In this document: positions 16,956 to 25,700 of the stretch, piece after piece
Position numbering within the stretch: the first letter of the stretch is position 1
How the letters are laid out: every line of letters starts with the position of its first letter
Assembly (NCBI GenBank): GCA_017614395.1
Contig: JAGABX010000079.1
Span: forward strand, 1-35,942
Origin: Eubacterium sp.
GTDB taxonomy: Bacteria; Bacillota; Clostridia; Lachnospirales; Lachnospiraceae
Reading direction: 5' to 3'
Length of the DNA: 35,942 nucleotides
Position numbers and translations under genes: made by a program
The notes under the pieces: generated by a model
What the model saw: only the letters and a program-made list of their open reading frames with translations
Told to the model about the DNA's origin: nothing
The model's database searches: none

Positions 16956-18353
16956 CTATGATAACAGTTGTTTAGCTATCGCCTGCGCATCAACAACTGC
17001 AATGTCCTCAGGAACGTCCTGCCCGTTAGTGACATATGATATCGGACATTTTGTACTGTCGCGCATATTCAGAATAACTCCGATAGATGATGTTTCATCC
17101 AGTTTCGTAAAAATAATACTGTAATCAGTAATCCCTGCATAAACTCCGGCAATTTCCTTGAGATCCTTGTATTTTGTTCCGGTATTCAACACTAAATATA
17201 CCAATCTCTTTGAAATCGGAACCTGATCCAACAAATCCCTTACATTTTCAATTTGTTCTTTATTCTTATGAGAACAACCTGCAGTATCTATCAGGACAAC
17301 ATCATACTTCTCGAGTTCCTCAACCAACCTGCCCATTTCCTCAGGCTCATATATTACGTGCAGAGGAAATGACAAAACATCAGCAAATGCGCGCAGCTGT
17401 TTCGCAGCAGCAACCCTGTATGTATCCGCAGTAACCAATGCAATATTGCAGTTTTTCTCCATCTGCATACGAGCTGCTATTTTTGCAATTGTAGTTGTTT
17501 TTCCAACACCTGTCGAACCAAGGAAAAACACAAATTTTGTTGCCTCATTTGGCTTATAATTAATCAGATACGGCTGACCTATCATCAAAATGATTCGCTG
17601 ATAAACACTGGCTAAAATCTGATTAACGGCAACATCCTTAGGTAATGAACGTTTTGCCTCATCGAGAATCCGTTCCGCTATTGCCTCATCAACCTCATTC
17701 GCAATTAACTGTTTATAAATCAGATCCCTGTAAACAGCACCCTTGTCTTTTTCTTCCTCGGATTCCGGTTCCTCGGCTTTGCTCTCCGTTTTTTTCACCG
17801 GCGGAACAACATGAGGCTCGGATACAGGGTGTTTATCCTCATGCGGTTCAGTCCGTGTACTCCTGCCTGATTCCGAACGTACGGGCTCACGCCTGTGTTC
17901 CTGAGTGGTTTTCTGCTGCTGGGAGGAGGATAGATTTGTCTCCTCCATCTGTTTTTCAAGCAGTGAAAAAAGCACTGACAGACGTTCCTCATTACTCTGT
18001 TTCTCCTTCATATCCGAAGTTACAGACAAGTTCTCCGGCTTTTTATCGATGGGCGGCAATTCATCTAACGGCGGAATCGTCACATCAAAGCCTGAACCCC
18101 GTTTTTCACTTGTATTTACAGAGCCTGCTGATTTTTCCGTTGCAGCTCTTTCCCTTGCATGAACATCTTCTGAATATGAAATATTCTCATCTAACGCTGC
18201 TGTAACCTCAACTTTTGAGCGCAGGAAAATACGCAATAACCCACGCGGATGAACCTTTTTCACATTCATCACGATAGCGCTACTGCCCAATTCTTCCTTT
18301 GCCTTCTCGATGGCATCTTTTTCTGTTTTCGCAAGATACTTTTTAATGATCAT
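16956..18353 (-). CDS. flhF: SRP-type GTPase FlhF
   Basis: A 465-residue flagellar placement GTPase of the SRP/FtsY family. It has the short N-terminal B domain (MIIKKYLAKTEKDAIEKAKE), a long hydrophilic, probably disordered middle (about 75-205), an NG-type N domain and the GTPase domain: FFLGSTGVGKTTTIAKIAAR (P-loop), DTYRVAAAKQL (insertion-box region), DTAGCSHKN and FTKLDE. The start overlaps the end of flhA by four bases, so the two are translationally coupled. With FlhG it probably sets flagellar number or site. Confidence 0.96.
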   Translation of the reverse strand: MIIKKYLAKTEKDAIEKAKEELGSSAIVMNVKKVHPRGLLRIFLRSKVEVTAALDENISYSEDVHARERAATEKSAGSVNTSEKRGSGFDVTIPPLDELPPIDKKPENLSVTSDMKEKQSNEERLSVLFSLLEKQMEETNLSSSQQQKTTQEHRREPVRSESGRSTRTEPHEDKHPVSEPHVVPPVKKTESKAEEPESEEEKDKGAVYRDLIYKQLIANEVDEAIAERILDEAKRSLPKDVAVNQILASVYQRIILMIGQPYLINYKPNEATKFVFFLGSTGVGKTTTIAKIAARMQMEKNCNIALVTADTYRVAAAKQLRAFADVLSFPLHVIYEPEEMGRLVEELEKYDVVLIDTAGCSHKNKEQIENVRDLLDQVPISKRLVYLVLNTGTKYKDLKEIAGVYAGITDYSIIFTKLDETSSIGVILNMRDSTKCPISYVTNGQDVPEDIAVVDAQAIAKQLLS

Positions 18354-20386
18354 TCAACAGTCACCATCCCAACCGATTGCAATTCCACCTCGGAATCAAT
18401 TTCATTATATGATAAAACATGGAGGTTTCTGAACTGTTCCTCCGTCAGTTTCCTGACATACATACGCACAATAGGCGAAGTGATCAGTATTGGAGTTCGT
18501 CCCAGTTCCTCCAATTTGCCTGTCTCTGTTCTGATCGACTCCATAAGGCTCTGTGTATATGCCGGATCCAAAGCCAGATATGAGCCCTGCTCTGTTTGTT
18601 TTACCGCACCCATGATCTCCTGTTCCACCTTGGGATCAAGAGTTACCACGCTGGTAGGTTCGTTACTGAAAAAGTACTGGTTCGAAATCGCCCGTTTCAG
18701 ATTCTGTCTGACATATTCTGTCAATACATCCGTATCATGAGTTGTAGGCGCATAGTCAGCCAGCGTCTCAAATATAGTAACCAGGTCCCTGATGGATATC
18801 CCCTCTACCAGCAGATTTTGAAGGACCTTCTGAATCTCTCCGACATTTAACAATTTAGGAACAAGCTCGGAAATAAGTGTTGTATTAGCCTCCTGGACAT
18901 TCTCTATCAGGTTCTGTACATCCTGTCTTGTCAGCAGTTCCGCCAGATGCGACCTGATAACCTCAGTCAGGTGCGTCGCTATAATTGACGGCGGATCAAC
19001 AACCGTATACCCCAGAGACTCCGCGCGCTCTCTCTGGCTCTCAGTGATCCAGATCGCAGGAAGATGATATGACGGTTCAAATGTAGGAATACCGGATATC
19101 TCCTCTTCAACATAACCGGGATTCATCGCCATATAGTGATCAAAAAGTATCTCACCCTCACTGATCGGAACACCCTTTATCTTGATAAGGTACTGGTTCG
19201 GATTAAGCTGAATATTATCTCGCAAACGGATCATGGGTACGACACAGCCAAGCTCAAGAGCAATCTGACGCCTGATCATAACCACGCGGTCCAACAGGTC
19301 TCCGCCTTGATTGACATCTGCCAGCGGGATGATTCCGTAGCCGAACTCGAGCTCTATTGCATCCACCTGCAGAAGTGAATTGACATTCTCCGGACGCCTT
19401 ATCTCCTCGGCGCTTTCCTCTTCCTCCGCGACTGCCTCCTCTATCTCGGCTTCCTCAAGAGTTCCGGAAATCATCCGCGATACTATTATAAATATAACAC
19501 CATATCCGACAAATATCACTAAATTCAATGGTGTAAAAATACCTAAACCAATCAGAGCAGCACCGACGATCAGCAATACCTTCGGTATGGAAAACAGCTG
19601 TTTTTGCAGCAAATTTCCGAAATCTGCGTCCTTTGCCCCCTTGGTGACCAGCAAACCTGTCGCCAGAGAAATCATCAACGACGGAATCTGTGAAGTCAGT
19701 CCGTCACCGATTGTCAGGATCGAGTATTTCTGGATAGCTCCCGAAAAATCGAGGCCATTCATCAAAACTCCGAGCGCTATTCCTCCGGCAAAATTTATCA
19801 CCGTTATTATCAGGCCGGCCGTCGCATCTCCCTTGACATATTTTGTGGCACCGTCCATAGCGCCGAAAAACGCAGATTCCTGTTGTATTTTATTTCGCCG
19901 TTCCTTTGCTTCCTCATCGGTGATTGCCCCTGTATTCAGATCAGCATCAATCGCCATCTGTTTACCGGGCATGGCGTCAAGAGTAAATCTTGCCGTTACC
20001 TCAGATACACGTTCAGAACCCTTGTTGATAACCATCAGCTGCATAATCAGCAAAACGAAAAAGACAATCGCGCCGACAATCAGATTTCCTCCACCGACGA
20101 AATTTCCGAATGTGGAAACAACGTTTCCGGCCTCACCCTTGAGCAGGATGTTTCGGGTTGAACTTACATTGAGTGCCAATCTGAACAACGTGGTCAGCAA
20201 CAACAGTGTCGGAAATGATGACATCTCCAATGCTTCTTTGGAAAACAATGCATTAAACAGGATGATCATTGCGATGGAAATATTCAACGCAAACATTAAA
20301 TCGAGCAAAAAAAGCGGGACCGGTATGATCAAAAACAGAATCGGCACGAGCACAAACGCGCCCAGCGCGATATCAGCTTTTTGCAT
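18350..20386 (-). CDS. flhA: Flagellar export gate protein FlhA
   Basis: A 678-residue core component of the flagellar type III export gate. The N-terminal half contains about eight transmembrane segments, starting ALGAFVLVPILFLIIPVPLF. The FHIPEP-family cytoplasmic loop is seen as RFTLDAMPGKQMAIDADLNT followed by GAITDEEAKERR. The C-terminal cytoplasmic domain includes ADVNQGGDLLDRV, YTVVDPPSIIATHLTEVIR and ILITSPIVRMYVRKL. The ATG at 20386 follows AAGGAGGTGA. It lies between flhB and flhF as in Bacillus. Confidence 0.97.
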   Translation of the reverse strand: MQKADIALGAFVLVPILFLIIPVPLFLLDLMFALNISIAMIILFNALFSKEALEMSSFPTLLLLTTLFRLALNVSSTRNILLKGEAGNVVSTFGNFVGGGNLIVGAIVFFVLLIMQLMVINKGSERVSEVTARFTLDAMPGKQMAIDADLNTGAITDEEAKERRNKIQQESAFFGAMDGATKYVKGDATAGLIITVINFAGGIALGVLMNGLDFSGAIQKYSILTIGDGLTSQIPSLMISLATGLLVTKGAKDADFGNLLQKQLFSIPKVLLIVGAALIGLGIFTPLNLVIFVGYGVIFIIVSRMISGTLEEAEIEEAVAEEEESAEEIRRPENVNSLLQVDAIELEFGYGIIPLADVNQGGDLLDRVVMIRRQIALELGCVVPMIRLRDNIQLNPNQYLIKIKGVPISEGEILFDHYMAMNPGYVEEEISGIPTFEPSYHLPAIWITESQRERAESLGYTVVDPPSIIATHLTEVIRSHLAELLTRQDVQNLIENVQEANTTLISELVPKLLNVGEIQKVLQNLLVEGISIRDLVTIFETLADYAPTTHDTDVLTEYVRQNLKRAISNQYFFSNEPTSVVTLDPKVEQEIMGAVKQTEQGSYLALDPAYTQSLMESIRTETGKLEELGRTPILITSPIVRMYVRKLTEEQFRNLHVLSYNEIDSEVELQSVGMVTVE

Positions 20387-20465
20387 TCCGGTTCACCTCC
20401 TTACATACATGTGATTTCCTGTGTCAATTATCATCCCACACATCAGCAGTATCTACACCGTTTTA

Positions 20466-21581
20466 CTATACGGCTTCCTTCATGCTGTAAACATAAGCCA
20501 AAATCTCGGCCACCATCTGATATAGTTCCGGCGGTATTTCAGCCCCGATATCAACATTATGATAGAGCATGCGTGCCAAAGGTTTGTCTTCAACTATCTC
20601 AATCATGTTTTCTCTGGCAATCTCTTTAATTCTCTCTGCTAAAAAATCCGCACCCTTCGCTACAACTATCGGTGCCTCCGCAGTATCCTTGTCATATTTT
20701 AACGCAACAGCAAGATGTGTCGGGTTCGTGATAACAACATCAGCCTCAGGTAACGCCTGCATCATGCGTCGTCTTGAAGCCTCCTGCATCTTTCTTCTGA
20801 TGGCTCCTTTGATCTCCGGATTTCCTTCAGAGTTTTTATACTCATCCTTGACCTCCTGCTTGGTCATTTTCATGTCTTTTCTGAACTTGCGTTTTTGGTA
20901 ATACCAGTCCGCGAACGCAATTACCAGAAATACAACAGCCACTCTGAATGCTATATCCAATACCGTATCAATAATCAGATGCACAGCGGCGACAACATCA
21001 AGCTGATAAATATTGGTTATCATTCCCCATTGATCCTGGATATATGAATAAACAACCCAGAATAATACACCCAGTTTAACCAGCGATTTAACCAGCTCCA
21101 TCAGTTTATCAACGGAGAAAATCTTTTTAAATCCTTTTATCGGATTCAGTTTACTGCCCTTCGGTTTGAGTGGTTTGGTTGTTATCTTCCATTTTACCTG
21201 TTTTACACCGACCACAAAAGCAACAAGAACACCTATCAATGAAATCGGCAGTATGGTAAAAAGCACCTCTTTCAAACCTAAATTAAACAGGTTTTGAGCG
21301 CGCAGCTGCGTCATTTCATGTGTTGCGTAATCTGCCATATTGGTCATAACATAATAATAGGTATCATATATCTGATCATAAATAAAACCGCCGAATATTT
21401 TGATTCCTAACACAAGGACCAGGAGCATAGCAGCCGTATTCAAATCCTGTGAACGCGGAGCCTGACCTTCATCTCTGGCATCACTGAGTTTTTTTGCAGT
21501 GGGTTCCTCTGTTTTTTCTTCCCCTTCACTTTTTGCAAAAAACTGGAGATTATATGAAACTCTATATGTTATCTCCACCAT
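20466..21581 (-). CDS. flhB: Flagellar export switch protein FlhB
   Basis: A 371-residue export-gate protein with four transmembrane segments and a cytoplasmic autocleavage domain that switches substrate class when the hook is complete, on a signal from FliK. The self-cleavage motif NPTH is at residues 286-289 (VITNPTHLAVALKYD), and the N-terminus has the usual EKTEEPTAKKLSDARDEGQ. The start ATG at 21581 follows GAGGAG. A short frame upstream overlaps the start. It lies between fliR and flhA. Confidence 0.97.
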   Translation of the reverse strand: MVEITYRVSYNLQFFAKSEGEEKTEEPTAKKLSDARDEGQAPRSQDLNTAAMLLVLVLGIKIFGGFIYDQIYDTYYYVMTNMADYATHEMTQLRAQNLFNLGLKEVLFTILPISLIGVLVAFVVGVKQVKWKITTKPLKPKGSKLNPIKGFKKIFSVDKLMELVKSLVKLGVLFWVVYSYIQDQWGMITNIYQLDVVAAVHLIIDTVLDIAFRVAVVFLVIAFADWYYQKRKFRKDMKMTKQEVKDEYKNSEGNPEIKGAIRRKMQEASRRRMMQALPEADVVITNPTHLAVALKYDKDTAEAPIVVAKGADFLAERIKEIARENMIEIVEDKPLARMLYHNVDIGAEIPPELYQMVAEILAYVYSMKEAV

Positions 21582-21654
21582 AGATGCGCTCCTCTAAAAC
21601 AGCACTACTGTATTGCTGAAAACCATACTGAGAATACATATGTTTACTCTGCAT
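21562..21654 (-). CDS. Possible 30-residue leader peptide overlapping flhB start
   Basis: A short open frame starts with ATG ten bases after the fliR stop and ends 20 bases inside flhB, in another frame. It would encode a Tyr/Gln/Ser-rich peptide (MQSKHMYSQYGFQQYSSAVL and ten more residues). The Shine-Dalgarno sequence is weak (GGTGGA). It could couple translation of fliR and flhB, or be a chance frame; I lean towards chance. Confidence 0.25.
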   Translation of the reverse strand: MQSKHMYSQYGFQQYSSAVLEERIYGGDNI

Positions 21655-21664
21655 TAAAAAATAG

Positions 21665-22441
21665 TTATCCACCGGGTGTCAATCCCTGAATTACATCTGT
21701 TATAACATTTTTCATCTCGGTAAACACAAAATCCGATACAGTAGGTATCGTCTGTACCAATAACATCAGTATCAAAAAACCTACCAATATTTTAATTTGC
21801 ATTCCGACAACAAACATGTTCATCTGCGGCGCAACTCGAGCCAAAATACCAAGCACAATGTTTATCAGAAACATCCCGCAGAAAATCGGAAGCATTATCC
21901 GAAAAGCAATAACAAAAAAATTGATAATAAAATCAATTCCGACACGAACCATATCACGCGGAAATATTTCCTCGGAAATATTGAAATATTTAAACGTATC
22001 CAATATTGCCCTAATGATATAGTAATGCAGGTTTGTAGCAACCAGCGTCAGCATGAACATCGCATTATACATCAAACCTGTAATAGTTACCTGTGTATTA
22101 TTAATGGGATCAAATGTAGATGCCATTGATAACCCCATATCAATATCCATCAGCTGACCTGCAAAATTCATAATAAAAGTACAGGCATTACACATAAAAC
22201 CGAGTATCAGTCCTACCGCCAGTTCCTTTACTATCAATGCAGAAAACCCGACTATGCCGTTGTACTGGATCGGCACTACGGGTGTCATCGGAATGATTAT
22301 AGCCGCAAAAATAATACTGATTCCAACTTTCATCTGCATTGTCAGACCGCGGTTGTTAAAAAGCGGCGCCGTTCCGATAAACCCGGCGATACGGACAACG
22401 ACCAGCATATAGTATTCGAAATTCTCAACAGTAAAATCCAT
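21665..22441 (-). CDS. fliR: Flagellar export gate protein FliR
   Basis: A 258-residue integral membrane protein of the FliPQR export pore, with the family's hydrophobic pattern: VVRIAGFIGTAPLFNNRGLT at the N-terminal side, MKVGISIIFAAIIIP, the KELAVGLILGFMCNACTFIM helix and a C-terminal LVGFLILMLLVQTIPTVSDF segment. The start is placed at ATG 22441; a TTG five codons upstream is possible. It follows fliQ by 66 bases with nothing notable between. Confidence 0.95.
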   Translation of the reverse strand: MDFTVENFEYYMLVVVRIAGFIGTAPLFNNRGLTMQMKVGISIIFAAIIIPMTPVVPIQYNGIVGFSALIVKELAVGLILGFMCNACTFIMNFAGQLMDIDMGLSMASTFDPINNTQVTITGLMYNAMFMLTLVATNLHYYIIRAILDTFKYFNISEEIFPRDMVRVGIDFIINFFVIAFRIMLPIFCGMFLINIVLGILARVAPQMNMFVVGMQIKILVGFLILMLLVQTIPTVSDFVFTEMKNVITDVIQGLTPGG

Positions 22442-22507
22442 ACGATCACTATCCAAAAATACTGATTACATAATCATTTCATCAAACATAAAAAGTCATC
22501 GCATTCA

Positions 22508-22777
22508 TTAAACATATGTTGCAAAAGAACCAATCATTTTATCCAACAATCCGGTCAGTTCACCCATTATCCATCCGCCGAGTAACAGCAACGCCAAAAA
22601 TATAGCCAGCAGTTTCGGTACAAATGTCAGAGTCTGTTCCTGTATAGATGTTATGGTCTGAAAAATACTGATAACAAGACCTACTATCAATGAAACCAAA
22701 AGCAATGGCATTGAGCACTTGAATACAGTCCATATTACCTCGCGACCGATATCCAGAATATCCGCATCTGTAATCAT
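22508..22777 (-). CDS. fliQ: Flagellar export gate protein FliQ
   Basis: The 89-residue length and two-helix hairpin are typical of FliQ, one of the helical export-pore subunits. The family's GLVISIFQTITSIQEQTLTF motif is clear, with a second helix containing LLAIFLALLLLGGWIM. It lies between fliP and fliR, in the invariant PQR order. Confidence 0.97.
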   Translation of the reverse strand: MITDADILDIGREVIWTVFKCSMPLLLVSLIVGLVISIFQTITSIQEQTLTFVPKLLAIFLALLLLGGWIMGELTGLLDKMIGSFATYV

Positions 22778-22862
22778 ACAACAATCACCTCTGAACTCAC
22801 ATGATTTAGTAACAGTACCTAAACAAAAACCTCACAACATAATTCATATGCCGTCTGCTTTG

Positions 22863-23723
22863 TCAGTAAAAAGTTTTAACCATCTGACCGATGAGGAGAT
22901 CCCACCCGTCAGCAAGCACGAACAGCAGTATCTTGAACGGCATTGATATTGTGGTCGGTGGCAGCATCATCATACCCATCGACATCAGCGTCGAGGCGAC
23001 GACCATATCGATAACGATAAAAGGCAGATACAGCAAAAAGCCCATGATAAACGCCGCACGAAGCTCACTGATCATAAAGGCCGGCAAAAGAACGGTAGTA
23101 GGAATGTCGTCAATATTCTCTACAGATACTTCATCCTGTTTTTCCTGTATCTCCAGAAACAATCGTATGTCTTTGCGATTGGTCTGCTCAAACATGAACT
23201 CCCGGATGGGCGCCATTCCTCTCTCCAGAGCTTCCTCCTGGGTTATCTCGCCCGCGTCAAACGGCTCTATTGCATCGGTATAAACCTGTGACATAACCGG
23301 CGACATTATGAATAACGTCAAAAACAGCGCCAAACCTATCAATACCTGGTTAGGCGGTGCTGTTTGCGTACCCAAAGCAGTACGAACAAAATGAAGCACC
23401 ACAATTATTCTGGTGAACGACGTCATCATCAGCAGAATAAACGGTGCTATCGACAGAACTGTCAATACCAGAAGAATTCTTAACGGCGCGGATAACCCGG
23501 TCGCTCCGGCATTTGACGATATGGTAAACTGAAAATCATCCGGAGAATCCGGATCCTGTACCTCTCCCGTTGTCCCATTGCCCTCAATATGATCCTGATC
23601 GGCATCTGATTTCACGGGAGGCGCAGCATATGCTGTTGTACCACAAAAAAAGGTCGGTACCAACAGTACGACCGCGAGAAGGCATAAACGAAGTATCAAT
23701 TTGACACCCTTCCTTCTCAGCAT
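22863..23723 (-). CDS. fliP: Flagellar export gate protein FliP
   Basis: FliP is the main subunit of the export pore. It starts with a signal peptide (basic start, LILRLCLLAVVLLVPTFFCG, cleavage probably after TAYA), then the conserved LSIAPFILLMMTSFTRIIVV helix, APPNQVLIGLALFLTLFIMSP, a loop with the KTNRKD-like EQTNRKDIRLF, and ALIxxxLxxAFIMGFLLYLP and MGMMMLPP signatures. I placed the start at ATG 23723 behind AGAGG; a longer frame begins at 23786 and would overlap fliO by 38 bases and give an unusually long basic N-region. Confidence 0.95.
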   Translation of the reverse strand: MLRRKGVKLILRLCLLAVVLLVPTFFCGTTAYAAPPVKSDADQDHIEGNGTTGEVQDPDSPDDFQFTISSNAGATGLSAPLRILLVLTVLSIAPFILLMMTSFTRIIVVLHFVRTALGTQTAPPNQVLIGLALFLTLFIMSPVMSQVYTDAIEPFDAGEITQEEALERGMAPIREFMFEQTNRKDIRLFLEIQEKQDEVSVENIDDIPTTVLLPAFMISELRAAFIMGFLLYLPFIVIDMVVASTLMSMGMMMLPPTTISMPFKILLFVLADGWDLLIGQMVKTFY

Positions 23724-23748
23724 ACGTACCAACCTCTTTATTCGAAAC

Positions 23749-24084
23749 TCATTTTTTCTTTTGAACCTTATTAAAGATTCCCACAAAGGAAATCTTCCCG
23801 GGTTCCTCTTCCTTCGGCGTCAGATCCAGCTGCTCCTTGGATAAAGCCGTCAAAAATGTAATATTGTCCTTGGATACACCTATCGCATAATACTGATCGC
23901 CGAGTTCGATAATCTGAATGTACCTGTTGGGCGCAATCTTAAATGTTTCCTTCACCCTGATATTCGGTGAATGCGTCTGGATCGCGCCTGATTTTGCCAC
24001 CCATCGACTCGTGAAGTAGGTTGCCACGAGAATCAGAACAAAAATGACAAGTATGACAACCATCTGCAGGATATTGGACAACAT
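23749..24084 (-). CDS. fliO: Flagellar biosynthesis protein FliO (FliZ type)
   Basis: A 111-residue protein with a single N-terminal transmembrane helix (residues 8-26, MVVILVIFVLILVATYFTSR) and a cytoplasmic FliO domain: IRVKETFKIAPNRYIQIIEL, then GDQYYAIGVS. FliO assists assembly of the FliP ring. It lies between cheY and fliP, the normal place in Gram-positive clusters. The Shine-Dalgarno sequence is weak, and the start is four bases after the cheY stop, so coupling is likely. Confidence 0.9.
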   Translation of the reverse strand: MLSNILQMVVILVIFVLILVATYFTSRWVAKSGAIQTHSPNIRVKETFKIAPNRYIQIIELGDQYYAIGVSKDNITFLTALSKEQLDLTPKEEEPGKISFVGIFNKVQKKK

Positions 24085-24087
24085 ACA

Positions 24088-24450
24088 TCAACCAATCGCT
24101 TTCTTGACAGCCTCCAGCACACGATCTGCCTGGAACGGTTTTACGATGAAATCCTTGGCTCCTGACTGGATCGACTCGATGACCATCGCCTGCTGCCCCA
24201 TTGCCGAGCACATTATTACACAGGCATTGGCATCGCCTTCTTTGATCTTTTTCAGAGCCTGAATACCGTCCATCTCCGGCATAGTGATGTCCATCATAAC
24301 CAGATCCGGATTAGTCTCGTTGTACTTCTCAACTGCTTTTGCTCCGTTCTCTGCCTCTCCTGCGACATCATAACCGTTTTTCGTCAGGATGTCCTTGATC
24401 ATGACTCTCATGAATGCCGCATCGTCGCAAATCAATACACTCTTAGCCAT
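24088..24450 (-). CDS. cheY: Chemotaxis response regulator CheY
   Basis: A 120-residue stand-alone receiver domain. The acidic pocket is Asp9/Asp10, the phosphorylation site is Asp54 in MMDITMPEMDG, a CSAMGQQ segment provides the conserved hydroxyl residue and the FIVKPF lysine is present. CheY-P binds the motor switch. It lies between fliY and fliO, as in Bacillus. The FliY phosphatase directly upstream is its likely dephosphorylating partner. Confidence 0.96.
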   Translation of the reverse strand: MAKSVLICDDAAFMRVMIKDILTKNGYDVAGEAENGAKAVEKYNETNPDLVMMDITMPEMDGIQALKKIKEGDANACVIMCSAMGQQAMVIESIQSGAKDFIVKPFQADRVLEAVKKAIG

Positions 24451-24472
24451 TATAACCTCTCCTTTAACTTTA

Positions 24473-25696
24473 TCATGATTCTTTGATAATCTCAGTTACC
24501 CTTATACCAAAGCTTTCCTCAATAACAACTACCTCGCCTTTGGCAACAAACTTGCCGTTAACCAGAACATCGATTGGTTCACCTGCCAACTTGTCCAACT
24601 CAATAATAGTACCCGGTGAAAAATCAAGTATTTCCTTGATTGATTTAGATGTCCGGCCGAGTTCAACCGTAACCTCCAGCGGAACATCCATGATCAGATC
24701 AATGTTTTCAGGCGCTATTCCTGATAAATCCGGTGGTGCCATAAAACTCTGGAACTGCGCAGGCTGTATGTTATAATCCTGTGGAGGATAGCCATAGCCA
24801 TACATGGGCGGCGGAGCCATCTGCATAGGCGGCGGTGCTGCCTGCATAGGTGGCGGTGCCTGAGTTGTCGGTGCCATCTGAGGCGCCGGTTCCGGTGCAG
24901 CTGCCGCAGCCGGAGGAGGTGCCTGTGCAGGCATCGGTTCCGGTGCTGCAGGCGCCGGCGCAGGTTCAGGTTCATCTGATATGCCTGCAAACTGCCGATA
25001 AACCCTGCGGGCGAAATCAACCGGATATAACTGCATGATCTGTGAATCAACCAGATCACCGATCTCCATATGGAAAGCAACCTGTACAAATGAGCTTTCA
25101 ACCAGTCCTTCCAACTCACCCTTTATATTCTCAGCGAGATCAACTCGCGTCGCTGTCGGAGGTGAAATATCCACCGTGTCATTGATCATGGAGGACATCG
25201 ACGTGGCTGCCGAACCCATCATCTGGTTCATCGCCTCACATATGGCACTCAGGTGCAACTCAGACAGTTCGTTGTCCACATTTGTACCATCACCGCCCAT
25301 CATCAGATCAGTGATGACCTTTACATCATCCTCTTTCAGTATCAGGATGTTTTTACCCTCAAGACCTTTGACGTATGAAATATGTATAAACACGCATGGT
25401 GTCGGCTGTTCTCTTGACAGATCGTCTATTGATATCGTTGTAACCTGCGGTGTCGTGATATCAACACGATTATTCACAAGAATTGACAACGTAGTCGCTG
25501 CCGTTCCCATGCTGATATTGGCAATTTCTCCGAGTGCATCAGCCTCTTCTGCGTTCAACTGATCTGCCGGATCAATACCGGATGATCCGCTGTCCGGAGC
25601 AGCTGCCGATGCGTCTGCGTCACCACCGCCGGCCGCTTCTTCTTCCATGCTGCCCAGAAGAGCATTTATCTCTTCCTGCGAAAGCATTCCATCCAT
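24473..25696 (-). CDS. fliY: Motor switch phosphatase FliY
   Basis: A 407-residue switch component combining three parts. The N-terminal MLSQEEINALLGSMEEE peptide resembles FliM's CheY-P-binding segment. A CheC-like domain (about 45-220) has both phosphatase motifs intact: Glu57-Asn60 (LGEIANISMG) and Glu154-Asn157 (CEAMNQMMG). A FliN-like C-terminal domain (about 325-407) has MDVPLEVTVELGRTSKSIKE and IDVLVNGKFVAKGEVVVIEE. Between them is a striking Pro/Ala/Met-rich linker (about 230-310). It should hydrolyse CheY-P at the C-ring. The ATG at 25696 has AGAGGAG and lies four bases after fliM. Confidence 0.95.
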   Translation of the reverse strand: MDGMLSQEEINALLGSMEEEAAGGGDADASAAAPDSGSSGIDPADQLNAEEADALGEIANISMGTAATTLSILVNNRVDITTPQVTTISIDDLSREQPTPCVFIHISYVKGLEGKNILILKEDDVKVITDLMMGGDGTNVDNELSELHLSAICEAMNQMMGSAATSMSSMINDTVDISPPTATRVDLAENIKGELEGLVESSFVQVAFHMEIGDLVDSQIMQLYPVDFARRVYRQFAGISDEPEPAPAPAAPEPMPAQAPPPAAAAAPEPAPQMAPTTQAPPPMQAAPPPMQMAPPPMYGYGYPPQDYNIQPAQFQSFMAPPDLSGIAPENIDLIMDVPLEVTVELGRTSKSIKEILDFSPGTIIELDKLAGEPIDVLVNGKFVAKGEVVVIEESFGIRVTEIIKES

Positions 25697-25700
25697 CGCG

